DNA from: Bacteroidia bacterium
Lineage (GTDB): Bacteria > Bacteroidota > Bacteroidia > Flavobacteriales > Flavobacteriaceae
Assembly (NCBI GenBank): GCA_030429455.1
Contig: JAUIFC010000011.1
Location: forward strand, 1 to 43,722
Reading direction: 5' to 3'
DNA length: 43,722 bases
This document shows, piece after piece, positions 27,120 through 36,347 of this stretch (positions are counted from its first letter, which is position 1; each line of letters opens with the position of its first letter). The position numbers and the translations under genes are program-made. The notes below the pieces were generated by a model. The model had not been told where the DNA came from and did no database searches. It worked only from the letters and a program-made list of their open reading frames with translations.

Positions 27120-28527
27120 ATTGATATTAATTACGATTACCTTACTTTTTAATTCCGCTTGGAGTCAAATTACTATTGATGAAAAAGATAATCTAATTAA
27201 AGATGAAGAAAAAAAGACAGAACTTGTCGCCAAAAATGTGGCAAACCAACGGGTAAAAGTAGATGGAATTGCTGCGGTTGTAGGAGACTATCTTATTCTC
27301 GAAAGCGATATTGCAAAAGCTCAAGAGGACAGAAAAGCAGAAGGATTTAGTGCAGAAGAAAACAGCAAATGCTTTATTCTCAAGACAATTATGCAAAGTA
27401 AAATGTTTGCACATCATGCCATTCAGGACAGTTTGGAAATACAAGAAGAAATGGTGAGAAGTCGTACCGAACAACAACTTCAATATATGGTGGCTCAAGC
27501 AGGCGATATGAAAAGAATACTGGAGTTTTACAACAAAGATACCGAAGAGGAACTGAGAAGAGAATTATTTAAAATCAACTTGGAAACAGTAAGAGCTCAA
27601 GAGATGCAAGGCAGTATTGTAGACGAACTCGAAGTTACTCCCGCAGAAGTACGACAGTTTTATGATGATATTCCAAAAGACGAAAAACCATTTTTCGGAA
27701 CTCAAGTCGAAGTTGCTCAAATAGTTATTAAGCCTGAAGTAAGTGAAGAACAAACCCAAAAAACCATAGATTTCCTTAACAAAATAAGACAAGACGTTTT
27801 GGACGGGTCAAGATTTTCCTCAAGAGCAGTTTTGTACTCCGATGATAGAGGCACAAGAAGCAAAGGCGGATATATTGAAGTAAGTAGAGATGCACCACTT
27901 GTAAAGGAATTTAAAGATGTCGCATTCAGTTTAGAGCAAGGCGAAGTTAGTAAACCCTTCGAAACCATGTTCGGTTGGCATATTCTTACAGTAGAAAAAA
28001 TAAGAGGTCAATTTGTAGATGTTCGACATATTTTGAAATTTCCTGAAATCACAAAAGACGACATTCAAAGAGCAAGAAAGGAAATTGACACTTTAAGACA
28101 AAGATTGGTAGACGGCGAATTAAGTTTTGATGAAGCTGCAAGAGAATTTTCTGATGAAGAAGAAACCAAAGAAAGTGGTGGACAATTAGTCAACGACGTA
28201 ACACTAGATAAAAGATTTGATTTAAGTAAGATGGACCCTGATTTGTACAATAAAATAATCAATCTTAAAGAAGGTGAAATCTCCCCAATTTACACAGAAT
28301 ATAACAGAAGCCAACAGCCATTTTTTAAAATCCTTACCATTACAAAACGATTGGAAGAACACAATGCAGATTTCAATGAGGATTATGCGCGTATTAGCGA
28401 TTTGGCGCTAAGACAAAAAGAGATTAAAGAAATCCAGAATTGGCAAAAAATAAAAATCAAAGATACCTACATTAAAATAAGCTCAGATTATAGATCTTGT
28501 GAGTTTACCAAAGATTGGTTAAAGTAA
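27103..28527 (+). CDS. SurA-type periplasmic peptidylprolyl isomerase
   Basis: From the ATG at 27103 the product has 474 residues with a signal peptide (MKYLNKLILITITLLFNSAWS); an ATG at 27091 is also in frame. SurA N-terminal chaperone region: VDGIAAVVGDYLILESDIAK. Two parvulin-type domains follow: EVAQIVIKPEV ... YSDDRGTRSKGGYIEVSRDA ... MFGWHILTVE, and DVRHILKFPEI ... FSDEEETKESGGQLVN. The architecture matches SurA, the main chaperone for outer-membrane barrel proteins. It overlaps the preceding lipoprotein gene and is followed 5 nt later by the MoxR gene. Confidence 0.9.
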   Translation: MKYLNKLILITITLLFNSAWSQITIDEKDNLIKDEEKKTELVAKNVANQRVKVDGIAAVVGDYLILESDIAKAQEDRKAEGFSAEENSKCFILKTIMQSKMFAHHAIQDSLEIQEEMVRSRTEQQLQYMVAQAGDMKRILEFYNKDTEEELRRELFKINLETVRAQEMQGSIVDELEVTPAEVRQFYDDIPKDEKPFFGTQVEVAQIVIKPEVSEEQTQKTIDFLNKIRQDVLDGSRFSSRAVLYSDDRGTRSKGGYIEVSRDAPLVKEFKDVAFSLEQGEVSKPFETMFGWHILTVEKIRGQFVDVRHILKFPEITKDDIQRARKEIDTLRQRLVDGELSFDEAAREFSDEEETKESGGQLVNDVTLDKRFDLSKMDPDLYNKIINLKEGEISPIYTEYNRSQQPFFKILTITKRLEEHNADFNEDYARISDLALRQKEIKEIQNWQKIKIKDTYIKISSDYRSCEFTKDWLK

Positions 28528-28532
28528 AAGAT

Positions 28533-29486
28533 ATGTCAGACGTAAAAGGAATTGAAAGATTTGTTGAAAAACACAGATTGCTCAAAGAGGAAGTTTCAAA
28601 AGTAATAATTGGCCAAGAAGAGGTTGTTAATCAACTCCTTATCGCTATTTTTTCAGGAGGTCATGCACTTTTGATTGGTGTTCCAGGATTAGCTAAAACT
28701 TTGATGATCAATACGATATCAAAAGCTTTGGGTTTAGAGTTTAAACGAGTCCAATTTACACCAGACTTAATGCCAAGTGATATTTTAGGTTCTGAAATAC
28801 TCGATGCCAACAAGCATTTTAAGTTTATAAAAGGTCCTATTTTCACCAACATATTGTTAGCTGACGAAATAAATAGAACGCCGCCGAAAACCCAATCTGC
28901 GCTTTTGGAGGCCATGCAAGAAAAGTCGGTTACGATTTCTGGGCAACACCATAAATTAAGTCAACCCTATTTTGTACTTGCAACTCAAAATCCTATTGAG
29001 CAAGAAGGAACCTATCCGCTCCCAGAGGCACAATTAGACAGGTTTATGTTCGCCATAAACTTGGAATACCCTAGTTTTGAAGAAGAAGTAGAAGTTGTAA
29101 AAAGTACGACACAACCTATCGCTTACGACATCAATCCGCTTTTCGATGCTCAAGAAATCATAGACATTCAACAACTGATTAGACGAATACCTGTAGCGGA
29201 TAATGTCATCGAATACGCTGTGAAATTGGTGACAAAAACAAGACCAAATGACAAATCTGCATCAGATTTTGTCAAAGAGTATGTCGATTGGGGTGCTGGT
29301 CCAAGAGCTTCACAGAATTTAATTTTAGCCGCAAAAACCAATGCCGCGACAAAAGGAAAATTTTCTCCAGATATCGAAGATGTAAAAGCGGTTGCCTATA
29401 GTGTACTTAAACATAGAGTTATTAAAAACTATAAAGCTGAAGCTGAAGGCTATTCCATTGAAAATATCATCGAGAAATTACTCTAG
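28533..29486 (+). CDS. MoxR-family AAA+ ATPase
   Basis: A 317-residue ATPase from the ATG at 28533 (a TTG six codons upstream is in frame but overlaps the previous gene). Walker A is LLIGVPGLAKTL (Lys present, GxxGxxKT form), Walker B is LLADEINRTPPKTQ, sensor 1 is FVLATQNPIEQEGTYPLPEAQ and sensor 2 lies near GAGPRASQNL. MoxR proteins act as chaperones, often beside VWA-domain partners for metal or co-factor insertion. No VWA gene follows here; it closes the SurA-like cluster, which suggests a link to envelope protein quality control. Confidence 0.93.
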   Translation: MSDVKGIERFVEKHRLLKEEVSKVIIGQEEVVNQLLIAIFSGGHALLIGVPGLAKTLMINTISKALGLEFKRVQFTPDLMPSDILGSEILDANKHFKFIKGPIFTNILLADEINRTPPKTQSALLEAMQEKSVTISGQHHKLSQPYFVLATQNPIEQEGTYPLPEAQLDRFMFAINLEYPSFEEEVEVVKSTTQPIAYDINPLFDAQEIIDIQQLIRRIPVADNVIEYAVKLVTKTRPNDKSASDFVKEYVDWGAGPRASQNLILAAKTNAATKGKFSPDIEDVKAVAYSVLKHRVIKNYKAEAEGYSIENIIEKLL

Positions 29487-29793
29487 TATTTTTCATTTAA
29501 GATGTTTTTTTGTTCAGATTTATTTAAAATGAAAACAAATAACTAGAGACTATCTTAAATAGAAAAATTCGATAGTAAGATATGTTCTCTTTTTTAGCTT
29601 TCAATTTGTCAATCTGATAAAAATAGAAGTTTATAATTCTGAACTTGGCATTTTTGCTTGCCAAAAAATGTTGTTTTTTACACATACGATAACGTTTGAG
29701 TAAAAGCCCTTCATATTTTCTAAAACAATATTCAATTCGTAAATTTGCATTAAGATAAATTAATCTATTGTTCAACACTTATTTGATATTCTT
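29487..29793. other. Intergenic region between moxR and acnB
   Basis: No gene is supported here. It holds a loose AT-rich inverted repeat just after the MoxR stop (TTTTCATTT near 29490 and AAATGAAAA near 29527) and the acnB -7 promoter element near its right end. Confidence 0.6.
29740..29747 (+). promoter_or_regulatory. -7 promoter element for acnB
   Basis: TAAATTTG, a perfect TAnnTTTG match followed by C, lies 46 nt before the acnB ATG. Confidence 0.55.
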
Positions 29794-32574
29794 ATGCAAA
29801 CTTATACCGACTACCTTAACGAAATTGAAGACAGAAAATTAATGGGATTACATCCCAAACCAATTGACAGTGCAGAATTGTTATCTGAAATTATATCTAA
29901 TATAAAAGACACCGATAATAAACAAAGAAGTCAATCTTTAGATTTCTTTATTTACAATACCCTTCCTGGCACAACGCCTGCTGCTGGGGCAAAAGCACAA
30001 TTTTTAAAAGAAATAATTTTAGGAGAGTCCGAAGTTGAAGAAATATCAAGAGCCTTTGCTTTTGAACAATTATCGCACATGAAAGGCGGACCATCTGTAA
30101 AAGTGCTTTTAGACCTTGCTTTGGGATCAGAGGAGTCTATTGCTCAAGATGCTGCTAAGGTCCTAAAAACACAAGTATTTCTTTACGAAGCGGATACTGA
30201 GCGCTTAGAGTCGGCAATGAAATCAGGGCATGCTATTGCCAAATCTATTATCGAAAGCTATGCCCAAGCTGAATTTTTCACAAAACTTCCAGAAGTCCAA
30301 GAAAAAATTGATGTTGTCACCTACATCGCTGGAGTTGGCGATATTTCAACAGATTTACTATCGCCAGGAGCAGATGCACATTCTAGATCCGATAGAGAGC
30401 TTCATGGACAATGTATTTTTGAGCACAACAAAGACATGCAAAATGAAGTTCTTGCGCTTAAAGAACAACATCCTGACAAAAGAATCATGCTGATTGCAGA
30501 AAAAGGCACCATGGGTGTTGGCTCTTCTAGAATGTCTGGCGTAAACAATGTGGCGCTATGGACAGGAATTCCATCTAGTCCTTACGTTCCTTTTATCAAT
30601 ATTGCGCCTGTGATTGCAGGAACCAATGGTATAGCCCCTATTTTCTTAACCACTGTTGGTGTAACTGGCGGAATAGGAATCGATTTAAAAAACTGGGTTC
30701 AAAAGAAAGACGAAAACGGGAATACAATTTTAGACAAAGACGGAGAACCAGTTTTAGAAGAAGTTTATTCTGTAAGAACTGGTACTGTCCTCACCATCAA
30801 TACCAAAGAGAAAAAACTATACAACGGAAAATACGAGTTAAAGGATATTTCCACCGCACTTACCCCACAGAAAATGGAATTTATAAGAGCTGGTGGATCT
30901 TATGCAGTGGTCTTTGGTAAAAAGCTACAAACCTTTGCCTGTAAAGCTTTAGGAATCGATGTGCCGCAAGTCTATGCACCTTCAAAAGAAATCACCATGG
31001 AAGGACAAGGCTTAACAGCAGTCGAAAAGATATTTAATAAAAATGCTGTTGGATCAACGCCTGGAGTTACTTTACACTCAGGTTCAAATGTTCGTGTGGA
31101 AGTCAACATTGTCGGCTCACAAGACACGACTGGCTTGATGACCTCTCAAGAATTAGAAATGATGGCAGCAACTATAATATCGCCAATTGTAGATGCAGGT
31201 TACCAGTCTGGTTGTCATACAGCTTCTGTATGGGACGATAAGTCTAAAGCCAATATCCCAAGGTTGATGAAGTTTATGAATGACTTTGGATTAATAACTG
31301 GTAGAGACCCAAAAGGACAATACCACGCCATGACCGATGTTATTCACAAAGTTTTGAATGATATCACAGTAGACGACTGGGATGTGATTATTGGTGGTGA
31401 CTCACATACAAGAATGTCTAAGGGTGTCGCCTTTGGAGCAGACTCTGGAACAGTGGCTTTAGCATTGGCAACAGGCGAAGCTACCATGCCAATTCCAGAA
31501 TCGGTAAAAGTAACTTTTAAAGGAAACATGAGAAGCTTCATGGACTTCCGTGATGTGGTACACGCCACACAGCAACAAATGCTGAAACAATATGGCGGGG
31601 AAAATGTTTTCCAAGGCCGTGTGATTGAAGTCCACATCGGAACATTAACTTCCGACCAAGCATTTACCTTCACCGATTGGACAGCAGAAATGAAAGCGAA
31701 AGCATCGATTTGTATTTCCGAGGAAGAAACACTTATTGAATCTTTAGAAATTGCAAGAGATCGCATCCAAATCATGATTGACAAAGGCATGGATAACGAC
31801 AAGCAGGTGTTACAAGGTTTGGTTGACAAAGCCAATACACGAATTCAAGAACTTCTAACGGGTACAAGACCTGCCTTAAAACCAGATGCAAATGCCAAAT
31901 ACTATGCAGAAGTCGTTATCGACCTTGATGAAATTGCAGAACCAATGATTGCAGATCCAGATGTAAATAATGAGGATGTTTCTAAACGCTATACACACGA
32001 TACCATTCGTCCCCTATCCTACTATGGTGGTACTAAAAAAGTTGATTTAGGATTTGTAGGGTCTTGCATGGTTCACAAAGGGGACATGAAGATTTTGGCT
32101 CAAATGCTAAAGAATATAGAAGAACAACAAGGAAAGGTTGAATTTAAAGCGCCTTTAGTTGTGGCGCCTCCAACCTATAACATCGTTGACGAATTAAAGG
32201 CGGAAGGCGATTGGGAAGTTTTACAAAAATATTCTGGATTCGAATTTGACGATAGTGCTCCTAAAGGTCTAGCAAGAACTAAATATGAAAACTTATTGTA
32301 CTTAGAACGCCCAGGCTGCAATTTATGCATGGGTAATCAAGAAAAAGCTGAACCAGGCGATACAGTAATGGCTACTTCAACTCGATTATTCCAAGGAAGA
32401 GTGGTCAAAGACTCAGGAGAAAAGAAAGGAGAGTCCTTGTTATCCTCTACTCCTGTTGTCGTTTTATCAACCGTTTTAGGTCGAACACCAACAATGGAAG
32501 AATACGAAGCTGCAGTAAATGGCATTGTACTCACTAAGTTTAAACCATCACAAAAACAGCTGGTAGAAGCATAA
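29794..32574 (+). CDS. acnB: Aconitate hydratase B (2-methylisocitrate dehydratase)
   Basis: A 926-residue AcnB-type enzyme that converts citrate to isocitrate in the TCA cycle and often handles 2-methylcitrate too. The N-terminal HEAT-like domain (about 1-160) is followed by the swivel domain (TDLLSPGADAHSRSDRELHG, KGTMGVGSSRMSGVNN) and the catalytic domains. Cluster ligands are seen in GSCMVHKGD and GCNLCMGNQ. GGDSHTRMSKGVAFGADSGT is the substrate-binding signature. It is followed by a terminator and then by a second, unrelated-class aconitase. Confidence 0.96.
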   Translation: MQTYTDYLNEIEDRKLMGLHPKPIDSAELLSEIISNIKDTDNKQRSQSLDFFIYNTLPGTTPAAGAKAQFLKEIILGESEVEEISRAFAFEQLSHMKGGPSVKVLLDLALGSEESIAQDAAKVLKTQVFLYEADTERLESAMKSGHAIAKSIIESYAQAEFFTKLPEVQEKIDVVTYIAGVGDISTDLLSPGADAHSRSDRELHGQCIFEHNKDMQNEVLALKEQHPDKRIMLIAEKGTMGVGSSRMSGVNNVALWTGIPSSPYVPFINIAPVIAGTNGIAPIFLTTVGVTGGIGIDLKNWVQKKDENGNTILDKDGEPVLEEVYSVRTGTVLTINTKEKKLYNGKYELKDISTALTPQKMEFIRAGGSYAVVFGKKLQTFACKALGIDVPQVYAPSKEITMEGQGLTAVEKIFNKNAVGSTPGVTLHSGSNVRVEVNIVGSQDTTGLMTSQELEMMAATIISPIVDAGYQSGCHTASVWDDKSKANIPRLMKFMNDFGLITGRDPKGQYHAMTDVIHKVLNDITVDDWDVIIGGDSHTRMSKGVAFGADSGTVALALATGEATMPIPESVKVTFKGNMRSFMDFRDVVHATQQQMLKQYGGENVFQGRVIEVHIGTLTSDQAFTFTDWTAEMKAKASICISEEETLIESLEIARDRIQIMIDKGMDNDKQVLQGLVDKANTRIQELLTGTRPALKPDANAKYYAEVVIDLDEIAEPMIADPDVNNEDVSKRYTHDTIRPLSYYGGTKKVDLGFVGSCMVHKGDMKILAQMLKNIEEQQGKVEFKAPLVVAPPTYNIVDELKAEGDWEVLQKYSGFEFDDSAPKGLARTKYENLLYLERPGCNLCMGNQEKAEPGDTVMATSTRLFQGRVVKDSGEKKGESLLSSTPVVVLSTVLGRTPTMEEYEAAVNGIVLTKFKPSQKQLVEA

Positions 32575-32596
32575 TTAATTTCAAACATAAGCTTTA

Positions 32597-32625
32597 AAGC
32601 CTGAGTATTAACTCAGGCTTTTTTG
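32597..32625 (+). terminator. Rho-independent terminator after acnB
   Basis: Stem AAGCCTGAGT / ACTCAGGCTT with an ATTA loop, then a T-run. It separates the two aconitase genes. Confidence 0.88.
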
Positions 32626-32721
32626 TTTGATTTTTAATAGGTTTATGCCATTTATAACTTGCAATTACAAATGGTATTACCCTTGTCTTATTTAGCATAT
32701 AATTAAGACAATAAAATAAAA

Positions 32722-32754
32722 AAGATTGTAATTTTCAAACTGTATAACAATCTT
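32722..32754 (+). promoter_or_regulatory. Inverted repeat in the acnA leader
   Basis: AAGATTGT (32722-32729) and ACAATCTT (32747-32754) form a perfect 8-bp inverted repeat with a 17-nt spacer. It ends 12 nt before the start codon. It could be an operator or an mRNA hairpin that controls translation; neither is shown. Confidence 0.35.
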
Positions 32755-32766
32755 AATTTTAAATTT

Positions 32767-35037
32767 ATGGCATTCGATATTGATATGATTAAAGCTGTCT
32801 ACAACAAGATGGCACAACGCGTTGATAAAGCAAGAGAAGTTACTGGAAAACCACTTACTTTATCAGAAAAAATCTTGTATTCTCACCTCACGGAAGGTGA
32901 ACCGAAATCAATGTACGAAAGAGGGAAAGATTATGTTGATTTTGATCCAGATCGAATAGCTTGTCAAGATGCTACGGCACAAATGGCACTATTACAATTT
33001 ATGCAAGCTGGAAAAGAAAAAGTTGCAGTACCTACCACAGTACACTGTGATCATCTTATTCAAGCAAAAAATGGTGCCGAAGTAGATTTAAAACACGCCA
33101 ACAACACAAGCAGTGAAGTATTTAACTTTTTAGAATCTGTTTCGAACAAATATGGCATTGGCTTTTGGAAACCAGGAGCAGGAATTATTCACCAAGTAGT
33201 GTTAGAAAATTATGCTTTTCCTGGCGGTATGATGATAGGTACCGATTCCCACACGGTAAATGCTGGCGGATTAGGGATGGTTGCAATTGGCGTCGGTGGT
33301 GCAGATGCTGTCGATGTTATGGCTGGAATGCCTTGGGAACTTAAATTTCCAAAATTAATCGGAGTAAGACTTACTGGAAAACTATCGGGATGGACAGCTC
33401 CCAAAGATGTAATTTTAAAAGTTGCCGAAATCTTAACTGTAAAAGGTGGCACAGGAGCAATTGTTGAATATTTTGGACCTGGTGCAACATCAATGTCCTG
33501 TACTGGAAAAGGAACCATTTGTAATATGGGCGCAGAAATTGGTGCCACAACTTCTACTTTTGGCTATGACGAATCTATGGAACGCTATCTAAGAGCAACA
33601 GATAGAGCGGATGTTGCAGATGCAGCAAACGAAATAAAGTCTTACCTCACAGCCGACCCTGAAGTTTACACCAATCCAGAGGATTATTTTGATCAAGTTA
33701 TAGAAATTAACTTGTCTGAATTAGGACCATTATTAAACGGTCCATTCACTCCAGATCTTTCGACCAATGTCGGTAAAGAGATGAATAATAAAGCAAAAGA
33801 AAACGACTGGCCTATGCAAGTGGAATGGGGATTAATTGGCTCGTGTACAAACTCTTCTTACGAAGATTTATCTAGGGCATCTTCTATTGCTCAACAAGCC
33901 TTAGACAAGGGACTCAAAACAAAAGCCGAATTTGGAATTAACCCTGGCTCAGAACAAGTAAGATATACAGCTGAAAGAGATGGTATTTTAGAAGTTTTTG
34001 AAAAACTAGACGCCAAGATATTTACAAATGCTTGTGGTCCTTGCATCGGTCAATGGGCAAGATATAATGATCCTAAAAATGCTCCAAAGAATAGCATTGT
34101 GCACTCATTTAATAGAAACTTTGCAAAACGAGCGGATGGCAATCCAAATACCCATGCTTTTGTCGCCTCACCAGAAATAACTGCTGCAATAGCTATCGCT
34201 GGACGTCTCGATTTTAATCCAATAACCGATAGCTTGATTAACGAAAATGGAGAAGAAGTTATGTTGGACGAACCAACAGGATGGGAACTTCCTCCAAAAG
34301 GGTTTGAGGTAAAAGAAAATGGTTATTTAGAACCTGTTGCCGATGGCAGTGCAATTTCTGTTGATGTCAGCCCTACTTCAGAAAGGCTGCAGTTGCTTAC
34401 ACCATTTGTACCTATTGGAGACAACATAAAAGGCGCAAAACTTCTTATTAAAGCCTTTGGCAAATGTACAACCGATCATATTTCGATGGCTGGACCATGG
34501 CTAAGGTATAGAGGTCATCTTGACAATATTGCAAATAATACCTTGATTGGTGCTGTAAACGCCTATAATAAGCAAACAAATTTTGTAAAAAATCAACTTA
34601 CAGGTAAATATGGTGGTGTTCCTGATACCCAAAGAGATTACAAGAAAAATGGAGTGTATTCTGTTGTGGTTGGAGACCATAACTATGGCGAAGGTTCTTC
34701 AAGAGAACATGCCGCTATGCAACCTAGACATTTAGGCGTTGCAGCTGTCATCGTAAAGTCTTTTGCCAGAATTCACGAAACGAATCTTAAAAAGCAAGGC
34801 ATGTTGGCTCTGACATTTGCAAATGAGAATGACTATGATTTAATTCAAGAAGATGATACCTTTAACTTTCTAGATTTAGATAAATTCTCAGAAGGTAATC
34901 CGCTTTCCATAGAAGTTGTTCATTCCGATGAAAGTAAAGATACTATCATTGTGAATCATACTTATAATGCACCGCAGATCGAATGGTTTAAAGAAGGCTC
35001 TGCCTTAAACCTAATTAAAAAGCAAAACAACGAATAA
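32767..35037 (+). CDS. acnA: Aconitate hydratase, mitochondrial type
   Basis: A 756-residue aconitase of the eukaryotic mitochondrial class. Signatures: [20 protein letters not shown], the first cluster Cys in [13 protein letters not shown], the other two in [10 protein letters not shown], and the swivel domain motif [18 protein letters not shown]. All three iron-sulfur ligands are present, so it should be active in the TCA cycle. It has a separate transcription start region after the acnB terminator and carries its own terminator. The gene symbol is by function; the class differs from the E. coli AcnA subfamily. Confidence 0.96.
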   Translation: MAFDIDMIKAVYNKMAQRVDKAREVTGKPLTLSEKILYSHLTEGEPKSMYERGKDYVDFDPDRIACQDATAQMALLQFMQAGKEKVAVPTTVHCDHLIQAKNGAEVDLKHANNTSSEVFNFLESVSNKYGIGFWKPGAGIIHQVVLENYAFPGGMMIGTDSHTVNAGGLGMVAIGVGGADAVDVMAGMPWELKFPKLIGVRLTGKLSGWTAPKDVILKVAEILTVKGGTGAIVEYFGPGATSMSCTGKGTICNMGAEIGATTSTFGYDESMERYLRATDRADVADAANEIKSYLTADPEVYTNPEDYFDQVIEINLSELGPLLNGPFTPDLSTNVGKEMNNKAKENDWPMQVEWGLIGSCTNSSYEDLSRASSIAQQALDKGLKTKAEFGINPGSEQVRYTAERDGILEVFEKLDAKIFTNACGPCIGQWARYNDPKNAPKNSIVHSFNRNFAKRADGNPNTHAFVASPEITAAIAIAGRLDFNPITDSLINENGEEVMLDEPTGWELPPKGFEVKENGYLEPVADGSAISVDVSPTSERLQLLTPFVPIGDNIKGAKLLIKAFGKCTTDHISMAGPWLRYRGHLDNIANNTLIGAVNAYNKQTNFVKNQLTGKYGGVPDTQRDYKKNGVYSVVVGDHNYGEGSSREHAAMQPRHLGVAAVIVKSFARIHETNLKKQGMLALTFANENDYDLIQEDDTFNFLDLDKFSEGNPLSIEVVHSDESKDTIIVNHTYNAPQIEWFKEGSALNLIKKQNNE

Positions 35038-35060
35038 CAATAAAACAAAATTATTTTTCG

Positions 35061-35093
35061 CCGCTAAAGCATTGGTTTTTAGCGGTTTTTTTG
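35061..35093 (+). terminator. Rho-independent terminator after the second aconitase
   Basis: Stem CCGCTAAA / TTTAGCGG followed by T7, 24 nt after the stop codon. Confidence 0.85.
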
Positions 35094-35285
35094 TTTTAAC
35101 ATTTTTTTTAAATGGTTTTTTTGTAACAAAATAAATATATGCTCGTCTTAATTACAGAACACGTGTTGAAAATATAATTGTTAATTATTTATCGAATCAA
35201 AAAAGAAAATCAAAAATAAATAAAATAACCATTAGATTTTTAAACAATAAAAAACAGAAAACCAAAACCTTTTAAAACCAAAATC

Positions 35286-35555
35286 ATGTTTAAATTAGTA
35301 TTAATATTCGCAATCGGAGCAATGTCTCAAAACCAATTAGACACAAATAGAAATGTAGAACCTGAAGTAGCAGACCTTAAAGAATGGGTTTATTGGGATG
35401 CATTTAGCAACACCTTTAATGAAACAGGCGACTACTGGAAAGCAGAATCTGCTGCCTTAGAAGCAGAAAGAGTAGCTGAGGAAAGAACTGAAATCGATGA
35501 GTTTTTGATGGAAGTTAAGCACAAAGAAGCGTCACAAAAAATATGTAAAATATAA
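35286..35555 (+). CDS. Small protein with hydrophobic N-terminus, unknown function
   Basis: An 89-residue protein of no known family. It starts with a short hydrophobic stretch (MFKLVLIFAIGAM) that could be a signal or anchor, continues with an acidic region containing several aromatics (WVYWDAFSNTFNETGDYW), then an Ala/Glu-rich helix (KAESAALEAERVAEERTEID). About 190 nt of AT-rich leader with a perfect palindrome (AACACGTGTT, 35158-35167) lie upstream, and a strong terminator follows, so it appears to be a single-gene transcript. Confidence 0.6.
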   Translation: MFKLVLIFAIGAMSQNQLDTNRNVEPEVADLKEWVYWDAFSNTFNETGDYWKAESAALEAERVAEERTEIDEFLMEVKHKEASQKICKI

Positions 35556-35598
35556 ATATTCGTAATATTTAGTTTGTTTGAGTTAATTTTAATTTTCC

Positions 35599-35625
35599 AA
35601 AAACCCCTTTTTCAAGGGGTTTTTA
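35599..35625. terminator. Terminator shared by convergent genes
   Basis: Stem AAAACCCCTT / AAGGGGTTTT with A-runs on one side and T-runs on the other, so it can act on both strands. It overlaps the last codons of the minus-strand gene ending at 35612. Confidence 0.75.
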
Positions 35626-36016
35626 CTTTACTAGAACTTTCAAACTTTTCGATTCTATTTGTGACCATATCCATAAACTGATTTAGATTATCACAGGTAT
35701 TCATAGTAGAGTGATCTATAAAAATCTCCAAATCGTAAGCATTTTGAATCAACACAATAGGAAGTTCATAATTCGGTAAAAACTTTGACTTGTAGTGTTT
35801 ATAGAATTCATCGGCATGAAGAAAAACCATTTGGGCATTAGACTGATTTCTAAATTTCTTCCATTTTTTCCTTTCCGCAAAAGCCCCATAGGTAAGGTCA
35901 CATAGCTTGCAAGGGTAAGTCTGCGGACTTACTAATTTATGTACACAATCTTTTAATGCATTAAGCACTCCAGAATCTGCATTGTACACAAAAATCAATT
36001 TAGGAGACTTAGGCAT
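35612..36016 (-). CDS. Conserved-type hypothetical protein with CxxC motif
   Basis: A 134-residue cytosolic protein; function not recognised. It begins KLIFVYNADSGVLNALKDCV, has CKLCDLTYGAFAERKKWKKF with a CxxC pair that could bind metal or be redox-active, and continues LPIVLIQNAYDLEIFID. The alternating strands and helices suggest a small alpha/beta fold. It is the last gene of the gldB-gldC unit; its start is one base after the gldC stop. Confidence 0.65.
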   Translation of the reverse strand: MPKSPKLIFVYNADSGVLNALKDCVHKLVSPQTYPCKLCDLTYGAFAERKKWKKFRNQSNAQMVFLHADEFYKHYKSKFLPNYELPIVLIQNAYDLEIFIDHSTMNTCDNLNQFMDMVTNRIEKFESSSKVKTP

Positions 36017-36017
36017 T

Positions 36018-36347
36018 TTATTTTAAATTGAGTTTTTCAGCAAAATAATCGCAAAAATCTTTCATGGTTTCACTCATTTTTTCATCTTGTGTGGCTCTGA
36101 AATACGTGTCGCTCATGGTCACCAAGGTCTGGTAAAAAAACATCCTCATGTCATCTATCGGCATATCTTTGGTCCATAAGTCAATTCTCAAGCTTTCTTT
36201 GGAGACATGGTCCCACACGGATAGAAAAGCAGCTTTTGCTTCAGCATTTTGAATACCTCCATCTTCGGCACTCCAAGTGATTTTTTCTGGTATTTTATTT
36301 TCGTCTGTCGTTACAACTAAGTTGATGTTAGATGTCTTTTTACTCAT
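36018..36347 (-). CDS. gldC: Gliding motility protein GldC
   Basis: A 109-residue cytosolic protein from the ATG at 36347 (MSKKTSNINLVVTTDENKIP); an ATG at 36374 lies deep in gldB and is less likely. The body WSAEDGGIQNAEAKAAFLSV and LRIDLWTKDMPIDDMRMFFY is typical of GldC. GldC supports gliding and acts with GldB in Flavobacterium; its exact activity is not established. It overlaps gldB by 8 nt. Confidence 0.9.
   Translation of the reverse strand: MSKKTSNINLVVTTDENKIPEKITWSAEDGGIQNAEAKAAFLSVWDHVSKESLRIDLWTKDMPIDDMRMFFYQTLVTMSDTYFRATQDEKMSETMKDFCDYFAEKLNLK

Noticed and set aside
29524-29778. 84-residue minus-strand frame before acnB
   Set aside because: Low-complexity Lys/Phe/Tyr-rich translation of AT-rich DNA, overlaps the acnB promoter element and resembles nothing known.
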